Assembly (NCBI GenBank): GCA_016763135.1
Contig: JAESUI010000371.1
Coordinates: 1-7,865, forward strand
Direction of reading: 5' to 3'
DNA from: Flavobacteriales bacterium
GTDB taxonomy: Bacteria > Bacteroidota > Bacteroidia > Flavobacteriales_E > Vicingaceae
DNA: 7,865 bases
Part shown: piece after piece, positions 1-6,188 of the stretch
Layout of the letters: the number at the start of each line of letters is the position of its first letter
Position numbering within the stretch: the stretch's first letter is position 1
Program-made: the position numbers and the translations under genes
The notes under the pieces: generated by a model
The model's input: the letters and a program-made list of their open reading frames with translations, nothing else
The model's database searches: none
Told to the model about the DNA's origin: nothing

Positions 1-189
1 AAGTTGACTCAAAAATTCGAACTCTTCTTTTATTATCTTCGTATCAGCTTCGAAATTTGTTACATCGCCGTCCGAAGTAAGTGTTTCTTTAGCATTTCGA
101 ACTGTAACCTTCCGAATATAGTCGATAATTCTTCTTTCAATAATTGCAGAAACCCAAGGCAAGACTGGGCGCTTGGAATCATATGAGGC
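1..189 (-). other. Non-PorZ-like in-frame tail at the window edge
   Basis: Residues 421-483 of the porZ frame (from A-S-Y-D-S-K-R-P onward) read as a charged, probably helical stretch containing SAIIERRIIDYIRKVTVRNA and FEADTKIIKEEFEFL. After the blade ending GTWDNGLF I would expect a further propeller strand and an Asn/Ser-rich loop, not helices. The frame stays open and G+C by hand count is slightly higher here (about 38 percent in 1-180 against about 34 percent in 181-360). I do not recognise the protein. It could be a domain substitution, an insertion, the edge of a mobile element, or an assembly chimera at a contig end; the sequence alone cannot decide. Confidence 0.45.
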
Positions 190-1449
190 AAACAACCCAT
201 TGTCCCACGTTCCAAAAAAAACTTGTGTTTGATCTCTTGGATTAATAATTACAGAGACAGCATCTGTAGCAACATTACCACTGATGTTGTTGATTTGTTC
301 AGCAACAGTATTCCATGACCCTTCAATTCTATAGTTGATTAAATTTTTACTAATGCTATTCGGACCATAAGTCTGAGGGTCATATGCTCCTGAAACAAAC
401 CACAAATCATCTTGAAAAATATCCATTTTAAAAATACTAGATGAAGAGGGTCCGTTAGGAACTATAATTTCAGAATCCCAATTATTTTTAGCTCTTATTA
501 TTCCATGCGATTCTTCAGCGATTAGCATATAACCTTCGTTGTCAATAACAGCCTCTACTGGGCTTAAAGGGAAAAGAGATTTATGGTTGCTAATGATGCT
601 TTCTGTAGATAAAGATTGTTTTATTTGATTAACCTGACTGTTATAGGAGATTAATAAGCGATTGTTAGAAACATTTAAGCTGTTGATGTTTACACCCCAA
701 GCGATAAATTTTTGCCAAACACCCCCATCATTAAAATACAAACTATCACCATTCCACGCGGCACTTTCTAGCGATGTAAAAACTCGTCCAGAGTAAGTGA
801 CTATATTACTATACTTCGCTGTTCCTAAGTCGGTTAGTAAGGACCATTCATTAAAGTCAGTTAAATTTGCACTATTTTTATTCGCAAAATAAACTCCTTG
901 ATCTGTAGCAGCATAAATATTAAGACTATCTATTGTAACAGCATTTGTTAACATAAAACCTCCTAAAGGTCCGAAAAGATAAGTGTCTACAATTTCTAAT
1001 TTATCAGTATCTAAAATTACTATCCCAAAACCAGTAGAAAGATAGGCTAGTTTGCCTTGAAAATAGATATGATTGATAGATTTACTACCAACTACATTGC
1101 TGTTTTTAATAAACGAAAGATTTGTTATCGTTTTATTTTTATCAATAACATCTAAGTTCCCATTCTTATAGCCTATTACTATACTTTTGTTATAATTATT
1201 GAAGTTAATTTTACTAAGCCCAATGTCTGATAACCCATTCACCAGATTTAATCTATCAATGGTCATATCAGATTGATCATATGTGAAAACAGCGGAATTG
1301 GTAGCACAATAGATTATATTATCTCCAAAACTTATTGAAACAGCATCTGAATAAGGAAGATGGTCTCGCCAATCTCCAATAGGAATATCTTGAGCAAGAG
1401 TTACACTTCCTTGAGATAATAGTAGTATGAATAATAGTTTTTTTAGCAT
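1..1449 (-). CDS. porZ: PorZ-like type IX secretion beta-propeller protein (3' end beyond window)
   Basis: The frame is open for 483 codons from an ATG at 1449 down to the window edge, so the C-terminus is not visible. Residues 1-19 form a signal peptide (two Lys, a Leu/Ile/Phe-rich core, cleavage likely after TLA), followed by IPIGDWRDHLPY at 22-33. This opening, and the later block RLNLVNGLSDIGLSKINFN, match my memory of PorZ. PorZ is a cell-surface component of the type IX secretion system that helps attach anionic LPS to cargo in Porphyromonas. Repeats of the form 'IYxATDQGVYFANK' and 'QVFFGTWDNGLF' (ending at residue 420) fit beta-propeller blades. The family is usually about 750-800 residues long with two propellers and a C-terminal sorting-type domain, so roughly 300 residues should follow. 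Oddity: from residue 421 (base 189 downward) the sequence no longer looks like PorZ; see the separate entry. A -7 promoter box lies 45 bases before the ATG. The PorZ assignment is good for residues 1-420 and uncertain after that. Confidence 0.82.
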   Translation of the reverse strand, partial: MLKKLLFILLLSQGSVTLAQDIPIGDWRDHLPYSDAVSISFGDNIIYCATNSAVFTYDQSDMTIDRLNLVNGLSDIGLSKINFNNYNKSIVIGYKNGNLDVIDKNKTITNLSFIKNSNVVGSKSINHIYFQGKLAYLSTGFGIVILDTDKLEIVDTYLFGPLGGFMLTNAVTIDSLNIYAATDQGVYFANKNSANLTDFNEWSLLTDLGTAKYSNIVTYSGRVFTSLESAAWNGDSLYFNDGGVWQKFIAWGVNINSLNVSNNRLLISYNSQVNQIKQSLSTESIISNHKSLFPLSPVEAVIDNEGYMLIAEESHGIIRAKNNWDSEIIVPNGPSSSSIFKMDIFQDDLWFVSGAYDPQTYGPNSISKNLINYRIEGSWNTVAEQINNISGNVATDAVSVIINPRDQTQVFFGTWDNGLFASYDSKRPVLPWVSAIIERRIIDYIRKVTVRNAKETLTSDGDVTNFEADTKIIKEEFEFLSQL

Positions 1450-1493
1450 AAAATTGTGCATGTCTATAACTAATACAGTAGAATAATATTGTG

Positions 1494-1501
1494 CAAAAAT
1501 A
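1494..1501 (-). promoter_or_regulatory. -7 box for porZ
   Basis: Read on the minus strand this is TATTTTTG, an exact match to the Bacteroidota -7 consensus TAnnTTTG. It lies about 45 bases before the porZ ATG, giving a leader of roughly 35-40 bases. I found no clear -33 TTG element at the usual distance, so the call rests on the -7 box and its position. Confidence 0.5.
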
Positions 1502-1504
1502 GGT

Positions 1505-1512
1505 TATATTTG
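1505..1512 (+). promoter_or_regulatory. -7 box for tRNA-Arg
   Basis: TATATTTG matches TAnnTTTG exactly and ends 12 bases before the mature tRNA 5' end, so transcription would begin a few bases upstream of the tRNA. The nearest TTG (1489-1491) is only 13 bases away, closer than the usual -33 spacing. The box is three bases from the opposing porZ box. Confidence 0.55.
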
Positions 1513-1524
1513 CGAAAAATTAAT

Positions 1525-1598
1525 GGCTCCGTAGTTCAACTGGATAGAATGGCAGATTTCGGCTCTGCTGGTTGGGGGTTCGAATCCCTCCGGGGTCA
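1525..1598 (+). tRNA. tRNA-Arg (anticodon TCG)
   Basis: A complete 74-base cloverleaf can be folded by hand. The acceptor stem is 1525-1531 with 1591-1597 (two G-U type pairs) and the discriminator is A1598. The D stem is 1534-1537 with 1547-1550. The anticodon stem GCAGA/TCTGC (1552-1556 with 1564-1568) closes the loop TTTCGGC, with anticodon TCG at 1559-1561. The T stem is 1574-1578 with 1586-1590 and has the standard TTCGAAT loop. Anticodon TCG reads CGA and probably other CGN arginine codons. CCA is not encoded (the next bases are CG), as is common in Bacteroidota. It is followed by an intrinsic terminator, so it is probably a single-gene transcript. Its 3' end appears to be partly duplicated at 1857-1889. 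Confidence 0.96.
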
Positions 1599-1624
1599 CG
1601 ATAAATCACTAAGAAAGTGAAACG

Positions 1625-1657
1625 AAGCAAGCTTTAAAATATAAAGCTTGCTTTTTT
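1625..1657 (+). terminator. Intrinsic terminator after tRNA-Arg
   Basis: A perfect 12-base-pair stem (1625-1636 with 1642-1653) with a 5-base AAATA loop runs into six T residues (1652-1657). It lies 26 bases after the tRNA and faces the same way. On the minus strand the stem is not followed by a T-run, so it should act mainly on the plus strand. The stop codon of the recombinase remnant (1634-1636) falls inside the stem. Confidence 0.88.
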
Positions 1658-1900
1658 ATTTTCTTGCATCTCGTTATAAATCAATATGATATGCTCTGGC
1701 ACAGTGTTTGATTTAGTGGTTTGAATCTTGTTATTCTTAAAAAAAACAAGGTTTTTAGGGAGCATCAAACCAAGTAATCGTTGTTTTCCCTCCCAATCGC
1801 TTTTGTGAAAAATCTTCTTGAATAGTATTAAATTTAAGTGTTTACTTTCTACAAATGGTTTGAAATAAGTCCCGTGAGGGGTCGCGATATTTTTAATAAC
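1634..1900 (-). pseudogene. Serine recombinase C-terminal remnant
   Basis: Immediately after the pgk stop, and in the same frame, 88 codons are open to a TAA at 1634-1636, with no start codon in a sensible place. The translation contains SDWEGKQRLLGLMLPKNLVF, then NNKIQTTKSN and LIYNEMQENK. This resembles the conserved C-terminal end of Bacteroidota serine site-specific recombinases, which I remember as roughly '(D/N)xExKQRLLGSIFPEKLxF...RTxRxNE...LIxxxxxxxxENK'. The N-terminal catalytic resolvase domain and the zinc ribbon are absent, so it cannot be active. The first codons (about 1857-1900) overlap the tRNA-like repeat and are probably not recombinase-derived. It could be a chance frame, but the order and spacing of several family-typical residues argue against that. 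Confidence 0.6.
1857..1889 (+). repeat. Decayed copy of tRNA-Arg 3' end (att-like)
   Basis: GGGGTCGCGATA at 1878-1889 matches GGGGTCACGATA at 1592-1603 in 11 of 12 bases. The match covers the acceptor 3' strand, discriminator and five bases past the tRNA. With gaps it extends back through CCC (1871-1873 against 1586-1588) to GGTTTGAA (1857-1864 against GGTTCGAA at 1577-1584), the T-arm region. A short direct repeat of a tRNA 3' end flanking a recombinase remnant is the usual layout of attL/attR. The gapped part has small insertions and is less certain than the 12-base core. Confidence 0.5.
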
Positions 1901-3091
1901 TCAACCCTGAATGGCTTGAATCCCTGGCAATTCTTTTCCCTCTAAATATTCTAACATAGCACCACCACCAGTACTAACATGGCTAACTTCATTAGCTAAA
2001 TTAAATTTATTAATTGCAGCAACAGAATCCCCTCCACCAACTAAAGAAAAAGCGCCATTTGAAGTTGCTGTAGCAACTGCCCTTGCAATTTCTTCAGTTC
2101 CTTTTTGGAATTTACTCATTTCAAAAACACCCATTGGTCCATTCCATAAAATGGTTTTAGAATTTAAAATACAAGCTACATTTTCGGCAATGGCTTTTTC
2201 TCCTATATCTAATCCCATATAACCATCTGGAATGTTATTAGTTGAGCAAGTTAATGTCTTTGCTTCGTTACTAAAATTATCAGCAGCAACGCTGTCAGTT
2301 GGAATAAGTATTTGAACTCCTTTTGTTTGGGCTTTTTTTAAAATTATAGCAGCAGTTTCAATAAAATCTTCTTCAATTAAAGAATTTCCAACAGACCCAC
2401 CTTGTGCTTTAGCAAAAGTGTATGCCATCCCTCCACCAATAATGATGTTGTCAACTTTATCTAAAAGGTTTTCGATAATTATAATTTTACTAGAAATTTT
2501 AGCTCCTCCAATTATTGCGGTAACAGGCTTTTTACTGTTAGCCATAATTTTAGAAACACTTGCTATTTCTTTTTCTATTAAGTAGCCAAACATTTTATCG
2601 TTTGGAAAAAACTGAGCAATTACAGTTGTTGAAGCGTGCGCTCTGTGAGCAGTTCCAAAAGCATCATTGATATAAACATCCCCTAGTTCTGAAAGTTGTT
2701 TGGCAAAGTTATCATCACCTTTTTTCTCTTCTCTATGAAAACGTAAGTTTTCTAACAATAAAATTTCTCCAGCTTGTAAATTTTGTACCATTTTTTGAAT
2801 ATCATTTCCAATACAGTCTGTAGCAAACTTCACGTTAATTCCAACTAAATCGGAAACTTCATCAACTATATTTGATAATGAAAATTTAGTTTCAGGGCCA
2901 TTTTTTGGTCTGCCAAGGTGCGACATTAAAACAACTGACCCTCCATGAGAAAGTACTTTTTTTATTGTTGGAATAGCCGCCTTAATTCTTGTATTGTCAG
3001 TAACGTTTAAATCAGTATCTAACGGCACATTAAAATCTACTCTAATTAGCGCTCTTTTGCCTGAAAAATTATAATTATCAATGCTTTCCAT
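1901..3091 (-). CDS. pgk: Phosphoglycerate kinase
   Basis: This cytosolic glycolytic enzyme transfers phosphate between 1,3-bisphosphoglycerate and ADP, giving 3-phosphoglycerate and ATP. It is 396 residues long, the usual bacterial length, and appears intact. The N-terminal substrate-binding lobe shows RVDFNVP (17-23), Arg35, SHLGRP (57-62), ENLRFHREEKKGD and NDAFGTAHRAHAS. The C-terminal nucleotide lobe shows GGAKISSKI, GGGMAYTF, NGPMGVFE, GGGDS (352-356) and the late STGGGA block (373-378). The ATG at 3091 puts the conserved GKRALIRVDFNVP at the expected distance from the N-terminus. It is transcribed divergently from holB with 83 bases between start codons. Possible -7 variants upstream on the minus strand are TATCTTTTG (3104-3112, one base too long) and TACCTTTA (3111-3118, last base off). 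No strong terminator follows: only a 3-base-pair GC hairpin near 1871-1881. Confidence 0.98.
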   Translation of the reverse strand: MESIDNYNFSGKRALIRVDFNVPLDTDLNVTDNTRIKAAIPTIKKVLSHGGSVVLMSHLGRPKNGPETKFSLSNIVDEVSDLVGINVKFATDCIGNDIQKMVQNLQAGEILLLENLRFHREEKKGDDNFAKQLSELGDVYINDAFGTAHRAHASTTVIAQFFPNDKMFGYLIEKEIASVSKIMANSKKPVTAIIGGAKISSKIIIIENLLDKVDNIIIGGGMAYTFAKAQGGSVGNSLIEEDFIETAAIILKKAQTKGVQILIPTDSVAADNFSNEAKTLTCSTNNIPDGYMGLDIGEKAIAENVACILNSKTILWNGPMGVFEMSKFQKGTEEIARAVATATSNGAFSLVGGGDSVAAINKFNLANEVSHVSTGGGAMLEYLEGKELPGIQAIQG

Positions 3092-3160
3092 TTCTAAAAT
3101 TTACAAAAGATAAAGGTAAAATATTTGGATTAAGATGGGGTAGAGAAACTCAATATTAAT

Positions 3161-3168
3161 TACTTTTG
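3161..3168 (+). promoter_or_regulatory. -7 box directly before holB
   Basis: TACTTTTG matches TAnnTTTG exactly and ends six bases before the holB ATG at 3175. Initiation at the usual distance would fall on or next to the A of ATG, giving a leaderless or nearly leaderless mRNA. No TTG is present at the normal -33 distance; the nearest TTTG (3124-3127) is too far upstream. Confidence 0.45.
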
Positions 3169-3174
3169 GAAGGA

Positions 3175-4329
3175 ATGCTATTTAAAGACATTATAGGGCA
3201 CGAAAAAGTAAAAGCTCGATTAATCAAATCGGTTAACGAAGGCAGAATTAGTCATGCTCAATTGTTTTTAGGGCCAGAGGGTTGTGGTAATTTACCGATG
3301 GCAATTGCATATGCACAATACATTTCTTGCCAAAATAAATCTGAAACTGATTCTTGTGGAGAATGTGCTTCTTGCGTTAAATTTAACAAGTTGGCTCACC
3401 CAGATTTACATTTCGTTTTTCCGGTTGCAACTAGCGCAGATGTAAAAGAAAAGCCAGTAAGTGCTAATTACATTACTCAGTGGCGAGAAGCAAATTTAGA
3501 TGAACCGTATTTATCATTGGCTAATTGGCAATCTAAAATTGAAACAGGGAATAAGCAGTTATTGATTTCAAAAAATGAGAGTGAATCCATTTTGAAGATT
3601 TTAAGCTTAAAAACTTACGAATCGGAATATAAAACAATGATCATTTGGTATCCAGAACGATTTAATATTGCTTCTGGAAATAAGTTGTTGAAAATTATAG
3701 AAGAACCACCGAGTAAAACACTTTTTATTTTAGTTGCTCAAGATTCAGAACAAATAATTTCCACTATTTTATCGAGAACACAATTGGTAAAAGTTGGTAG
3801 AATCAAAGAGGAAGTTTTACAAAATGAATTGATAAAAAGATACAGATTAGAAAGTTCTGCTGCTCATAAAATTGCACATCAATCAGATGGAAATTTAATT
3901 AATGCACAAAAATTAATTGAACATTCAGAATTAGAAGAAGAATTTCATGAGTTGTTCAAAGTTTGGATGAGGTCGGCTTTTAAAGGAAATGTTCCAGGTT
4001 TAATTACTTGGTCGGAAGAAATTGCTAAAATTTCTTTTGGAAGAGAAAAACAAAAGCAGTTTCTAAAATATGGGTTGCACCTTTTTAGAGAGAGTTTAAT
4101 TAAAAATTATGGTGACAATGGAATGGAAAGAATAGCTGACAATGAAGCCAAATTTTTATCCAATTTTGCTCCTTACATTCATGGCGCAAATTGTATAGAG
4201 ATTATTGAATTGTTTAATGAAGCATCTTATCATGTTGAAAGAAATGCCAATCCAAAAATTTTGTTTTTAGATGTTTCCCTAAAACTGACGAAATTGCTTC
4301 GTGTTGAAGCGCCAATTGGGGTTGAATAA
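3175..4329 (+). CDS. holB: DNA polymerase III delta' subunit
   Basis: The product is 384 residues long and is a non-motor AAA+ subunit of the clamp loader that places the sliding clamp on DNA. The N-terminus LFKDIIGHEKVKARL is the typical 'IIGQ' opening of clamp-loader subunits. The P-loop is degenerate, GPEGCGN (33-39), lacking the Lys-Thr needed for ATP, as expected for delta'. Four cysteines (52, 61, 64, 67; C-x8-C-x2-C-x2-C) form the zinc module. HPDLHFVFP follows, and SRT (200-202) stands where many homologues have SRC, with the arginine that acts in trans on the neighbouring ATP site. The start was set at ATG 3175, giving MLFKD; a TTG at 3166 would add only three residues and overlap the promoter box. 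GGAAGGA lies just before the ATG, perhaps too close to serve as a ribosome site. Downstream, ricT follows after 216 bases, the same order as holB-yaaT in Bacillus subtilis. Confidence 0.93.
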   Translation: MLFKDIIGHEKVKARLIKSVNEGRISHAQLFLGPEGCGNLPMAIAYAQYISCQNKSETDSCGECASCVKFNKLAHPDLHFVFPVATSADVKEKPVSANYITQWREANLDEPYLSLANWQSKIETGNKQLLISKNESESILKILSLKTYESEYKTMIIWYPERFNIASGNKLLKIIEEPPSKTLFILVAQDSEQIISTILSRTQLVKVGRIKEEVLQNELIKRYRLESSAAHKIAHQSDGNLINAQKLIEHSELEEEFHELFKVWMRSAFKGNVPGLITWSEEIAKISFGREKQKQFLKYGLHLFRESLIKNYGDNGMERIADNEAKFLSNFAPYIHGANCIEIIELFNEASYHVERNANPKILFLDVSLKLTKLLRVEAPIGVE

Positions 4330-4545
4330 TTTTTATTAAAATTCCTTATTCATCAGTCAAAATTTCCTACATAGAAATAGTATATTTGTTAGCTAAGAAA
4401 CAATAAGTTTAACAATTCGAGGTTTTTCAAGGGGAATCCTAAAAATTAACATTAATATTTCTCTAATTAAGAAGAGATGTATAATTAATACAGACAATTT
4501 TTAGAATCTTTTATTGATAGAAACTGACAATATATATATTATTAA
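4330..4545. other. holB-ricT intergenic region and ricT leader
   Basis: This 216-base gap has no gene. A 6-base-pair hairpin with only A-T pairs follows the holB stop (4328-4333 with 4338-4343), too weak to call a terminator. If the -7 box at 4381-4388 is used, the ricT mRNA has a leader of about 150 bases. The leader shows one weak stem (TCTCT 4460-4464 with AGAGA 4473-4477) and no recognised riboswitch or Shine-Dalgarno site; the 20 bases before ricT are almost all A and T. Confidence 0.6.
4381..4388 (+). promoter_or_regulatory. -7 box for the ricT-gldH-pbp operon
   Basis: TATATTTG matches TAnnTTTG exactly and is the best such match in the 216-base gap. Transcription would begin near 4395. 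No TTG is seen at the usual -33 distance, so this is a moderate call. Confidence 0.45.
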
Positions 4546-5718
4546 ATGGGATGTAGTGGATGCAGTTCTGCAAGAGGGTGTGGCACATCAGCAAAAGGAT
4601 GTAAAAGCAAAACGGGCAGTTGTAACAAATTAAATGTTTTTGATTGGTTAAATGACATTGAGTTACCTCATGGTCAGAAAATGTTTGATTGTGTAGAAAT
4701 TCGTTTTAAAAATAGTCGAAAAGAATACTTTAGAAATGGAGAGGAGCTAACATTAAATGTTGGAGATGTTGTTGCTGTTGAATCTTCTCCAGGGCATGAT
4801 ATTGGAACTGTTTCTTTAACAGGAGAATTGGTTAAAAAACAAATGCTCAAGCACAAAGTTGCTTTCGATTCTGAAGAAATCAAAAAGATTTATCGCCAAG
4901 CTAAAAAAACAGACATTGACAAATGGATGGAAGCTCAAAAATTAGAAGTTGACACCATGTATAAAGCAAGAACGTTGGCTATTAAACTAGGCTTGCAAAT
5001 GAAAATTAGCGATGTAGAATATCAAGGAGATAGATCTAAGGCGATATTTTATTATACAGCAGAAGGACGAGTTGATTTCAGAGAACTCATTAAAATGATG
5101 GCTGGTGAGTTTAAGATTAGAATTGAAATGAAACAAATTGGTGTTCGCCAAGAGGCTAGTAGGTTAGGAGGGATTGGGTCGTGCGGAAGAGAGTTGTGTT
5201 GTTCTACTTGGCTAACTGATTTTAGATCCGTTTCTACCTCTGCAGCAAGATACCAACAGCTTTCTTTAAATCCCGAAAAATTAGCTGGACAATGTGGAAA
5301 ATTAAAGTGTTGTTTGAATTATGAATTAGACACTTATGTGGATGCGTTAAAAGGTTTTCCTAATACGAATCTTAAGCTAAAAACAAAAAAAGGAAATGCA
5401 TTTTATCGAAAAATGGATATTTTCAAAAATGTAATGTGGTATTCTTACCAAGATGAACCATTAAAGTTTATTGAACTAAAACTCAATAGAGTTAATGAGA
5501 TTATTGAGATGAATAAGAAGGATGAAACACCTAGTGACTTAATGGATTTTGTAGAAATAAAAGAAGTTGTAAAAGAACCAGATTATGCAAATGTTGTTGG
5601 GCAAGATAGTTTAACACGTTTTGATAAGCCAAAACATAAAAAAGGTAAACATCAAAAACGTAAAAAGCATCATAAACAAAGAAACAAGAATAAAAATCAG
5701 CAACAGAAAAATGGCTAG
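4546..5718 (+). CDS. ricT: RicT/YaaT-family PSP1-domain Fe-S protein
   Basis: The product is 390 residues long. In Bacillus subtilis the homologue RicT (YaaT) joins RicA and RicF in an Fe-S-bearing complex that works with RNase Y in mRNA processing. The Bacteroidota partner proteins are not evident here. The N-terminus is cysteine-rich (Cys 3, 6, 12, 19, 26) in a Gly/Ser setting, as I recall for Bacteroidota members. The PSP1 core includes VGDVVAVESSPGHDIGTVSL, YTAEGRVDFRELI and IEMKQIGVRQEASRLGGIG. Two conserved cysteine groups, Cys213 with Cys218-219 (SCGRELCCSTW) and Cys250 with Cys255-256 (GQCGKLKCCLNYE), are the likely cluster ligands. The last 30 or so residues are a Lys/His/Gln/Asn-rich basic tail (KPKHKKGKHQKRKKHH), probably disordered and possibly RNA-binding. 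The ATG at 4546 keeps the whole cysteine-rich N-terminus. The stop overlaps the gldH start by 8 bases, implying translational coupling. Confidence 0.9.
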   Translation: MGCSGCSSARGCGTSAKGCKSKTGSCNKLNVFDWLNDIELPHGQKMFDCVEIRFKNSRKEYFRNGEELTLNVGDVVAVESSPGHDIGTVSLTGELVKKQMLKHKVAFDSEEIKKIYRQAKKTDIDKWMEAQKLEVDTMYKARTLAIKLGLQMKISDVEYQGDRSKAIFYYTAEGRVDFRELIKMMAGEFKIRIEMKQIGVRQEASRLGGIGSCGRELCCSTWLTDFRSVSTSAARYQQLSLNPEKLAGQCGKLKCCLNYELDTYVDALKGFPNTNLKLKTKKGNAFYRKMDIFKNVMWYSYQDEPLKFIELKLNRVNEIIEMNKKDETPSDLMDFVEIKEVVKEPDYANVVGQDSLTRFDKPKHKKGKHQKRKKHHKQRNKNKNQQQKNG

Positions 5719-6184
5719 TTTTTACAAAATATCTGTAGCATTTATTATGCTTATTGTATTGTTTTCTTGTGATTCGAATAAAGTTTTTGAAAAATACATT
5801 GAGGTTGAAAATGCAGTTTGGGAAAAGGAAAATATTGCAAGCTTTGAGTTTGAAGCAAAAGATACCACAGTAGCCCATAATTTATATATTAATGTTCGTA
5901 ACACTGGGAATTACCCTTACAGTTACTTATATCTTTTTGTTACAATGCAAGGGCCAAATGGAGGTTTGCTTCAAGATACTGTAAATTGTATCTTAGCAGA
6001 TAATAGAGGTAAATGGTTAGGGAATGGAATTGGTGATTTATGGGATTTAAGAATTCCATACGTAGGAGGGTTTAAATTTGCTCAAAAAGGGAATTATACT
6101 GTTTCTTTTGAACAAGCAATGCGAGTTGAAGGCGGACTAAAAGGAATTACCGATATTGGATTAAGAGTTGAAACAGCAAAATAA
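5711..6184 (+). CDS. gldH: GldH gliding motility lipoprotein
   Basis: The product is 157 residues long. GldH is a lipoprotein required for gliding in Flavobacterium johnsoniae, where gliding and type IX secretion are linked. The signal sequence ends in the lipobox LFSC, with Cys20 as the lipidated residue. The mature part follows the family pattern: FEKYIEVENAVWEKE, then NLYINVRNTGNYPYSYLYLF, DNRGKWLGNGIGDLWD, QKGNYTVSFEQAMR and GITDIGLRVE, a single beta-rich domain. The start is ATG 5711 because it places a normal lipoprotein signal at the N-terminus. The upstream ATG at 5621 would add 30 polar residues before it, read from inside the basic tail of ricT. It overlaps ricT by 8 bases and ends 4 bases before the penicillin-binding protein gene. 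With porZ at the left edge it supports a gliding or type IX secreting organism. Confidence 0.93.
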   Translation: MASFYKISVAFIMLIVLFSCDSNKVFEKYIEVENAVWEKENIASFEFEAKDTTVAHNLYINVRNTGNYPYSYLYLFVTMQGPNGGLLQDTVNCILADNRGKWLGNGIGDLWDLRIPYVGGFKFAQKGNYTVSFEQAMRVEGGLKGITDIGLRVETAK

Positions 6185-6188
6185 AAAA

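Noticed and set aside
16..101. Three TTCGAA palindromes at 16-21, 49-54 and 96-101
   Set aside because: Irregular spacing (33 and 47 bases), and some arise from Phe-Glu codons in the porZ frame; probably chance, although they fall in the foreign-looking tail.
4..186. Plus-strand open frame of 60 codons
   Set aside because: It lies antisense to the porZ frame, has no recognisable domain or ribosome site, and is rich in Cys/Phe/Asn/Ser as expected of a shadow frame.
1727..1750. CTTGTT/AACAAG hairpin with a 12-base loop followed by five T residues (terminator-like)
   Set aside because: Only two G-C pairs and a long loop, inside the recombinase remnant and with no gene upstream that needs it.
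4328..4343. Hairpin after the holB stop as terminator
   Set aside because: The six pairs are all A-T, with no T-run after it.
5621..5710. Upstream ATG that would extend gldH by 30 residues
   Set aside because: It would put a polar stretch ahead of a good lipoprotein signal peptide and overlaps the ricT tail in another frame.
5531..5878. Minus-strand open frame of 115 codons
   Set aside because: It runs antisense across ricT and gldH, and its Phe/Leu/Tyr-rich composition mirrors the Lys/Asn-rich sense strand.
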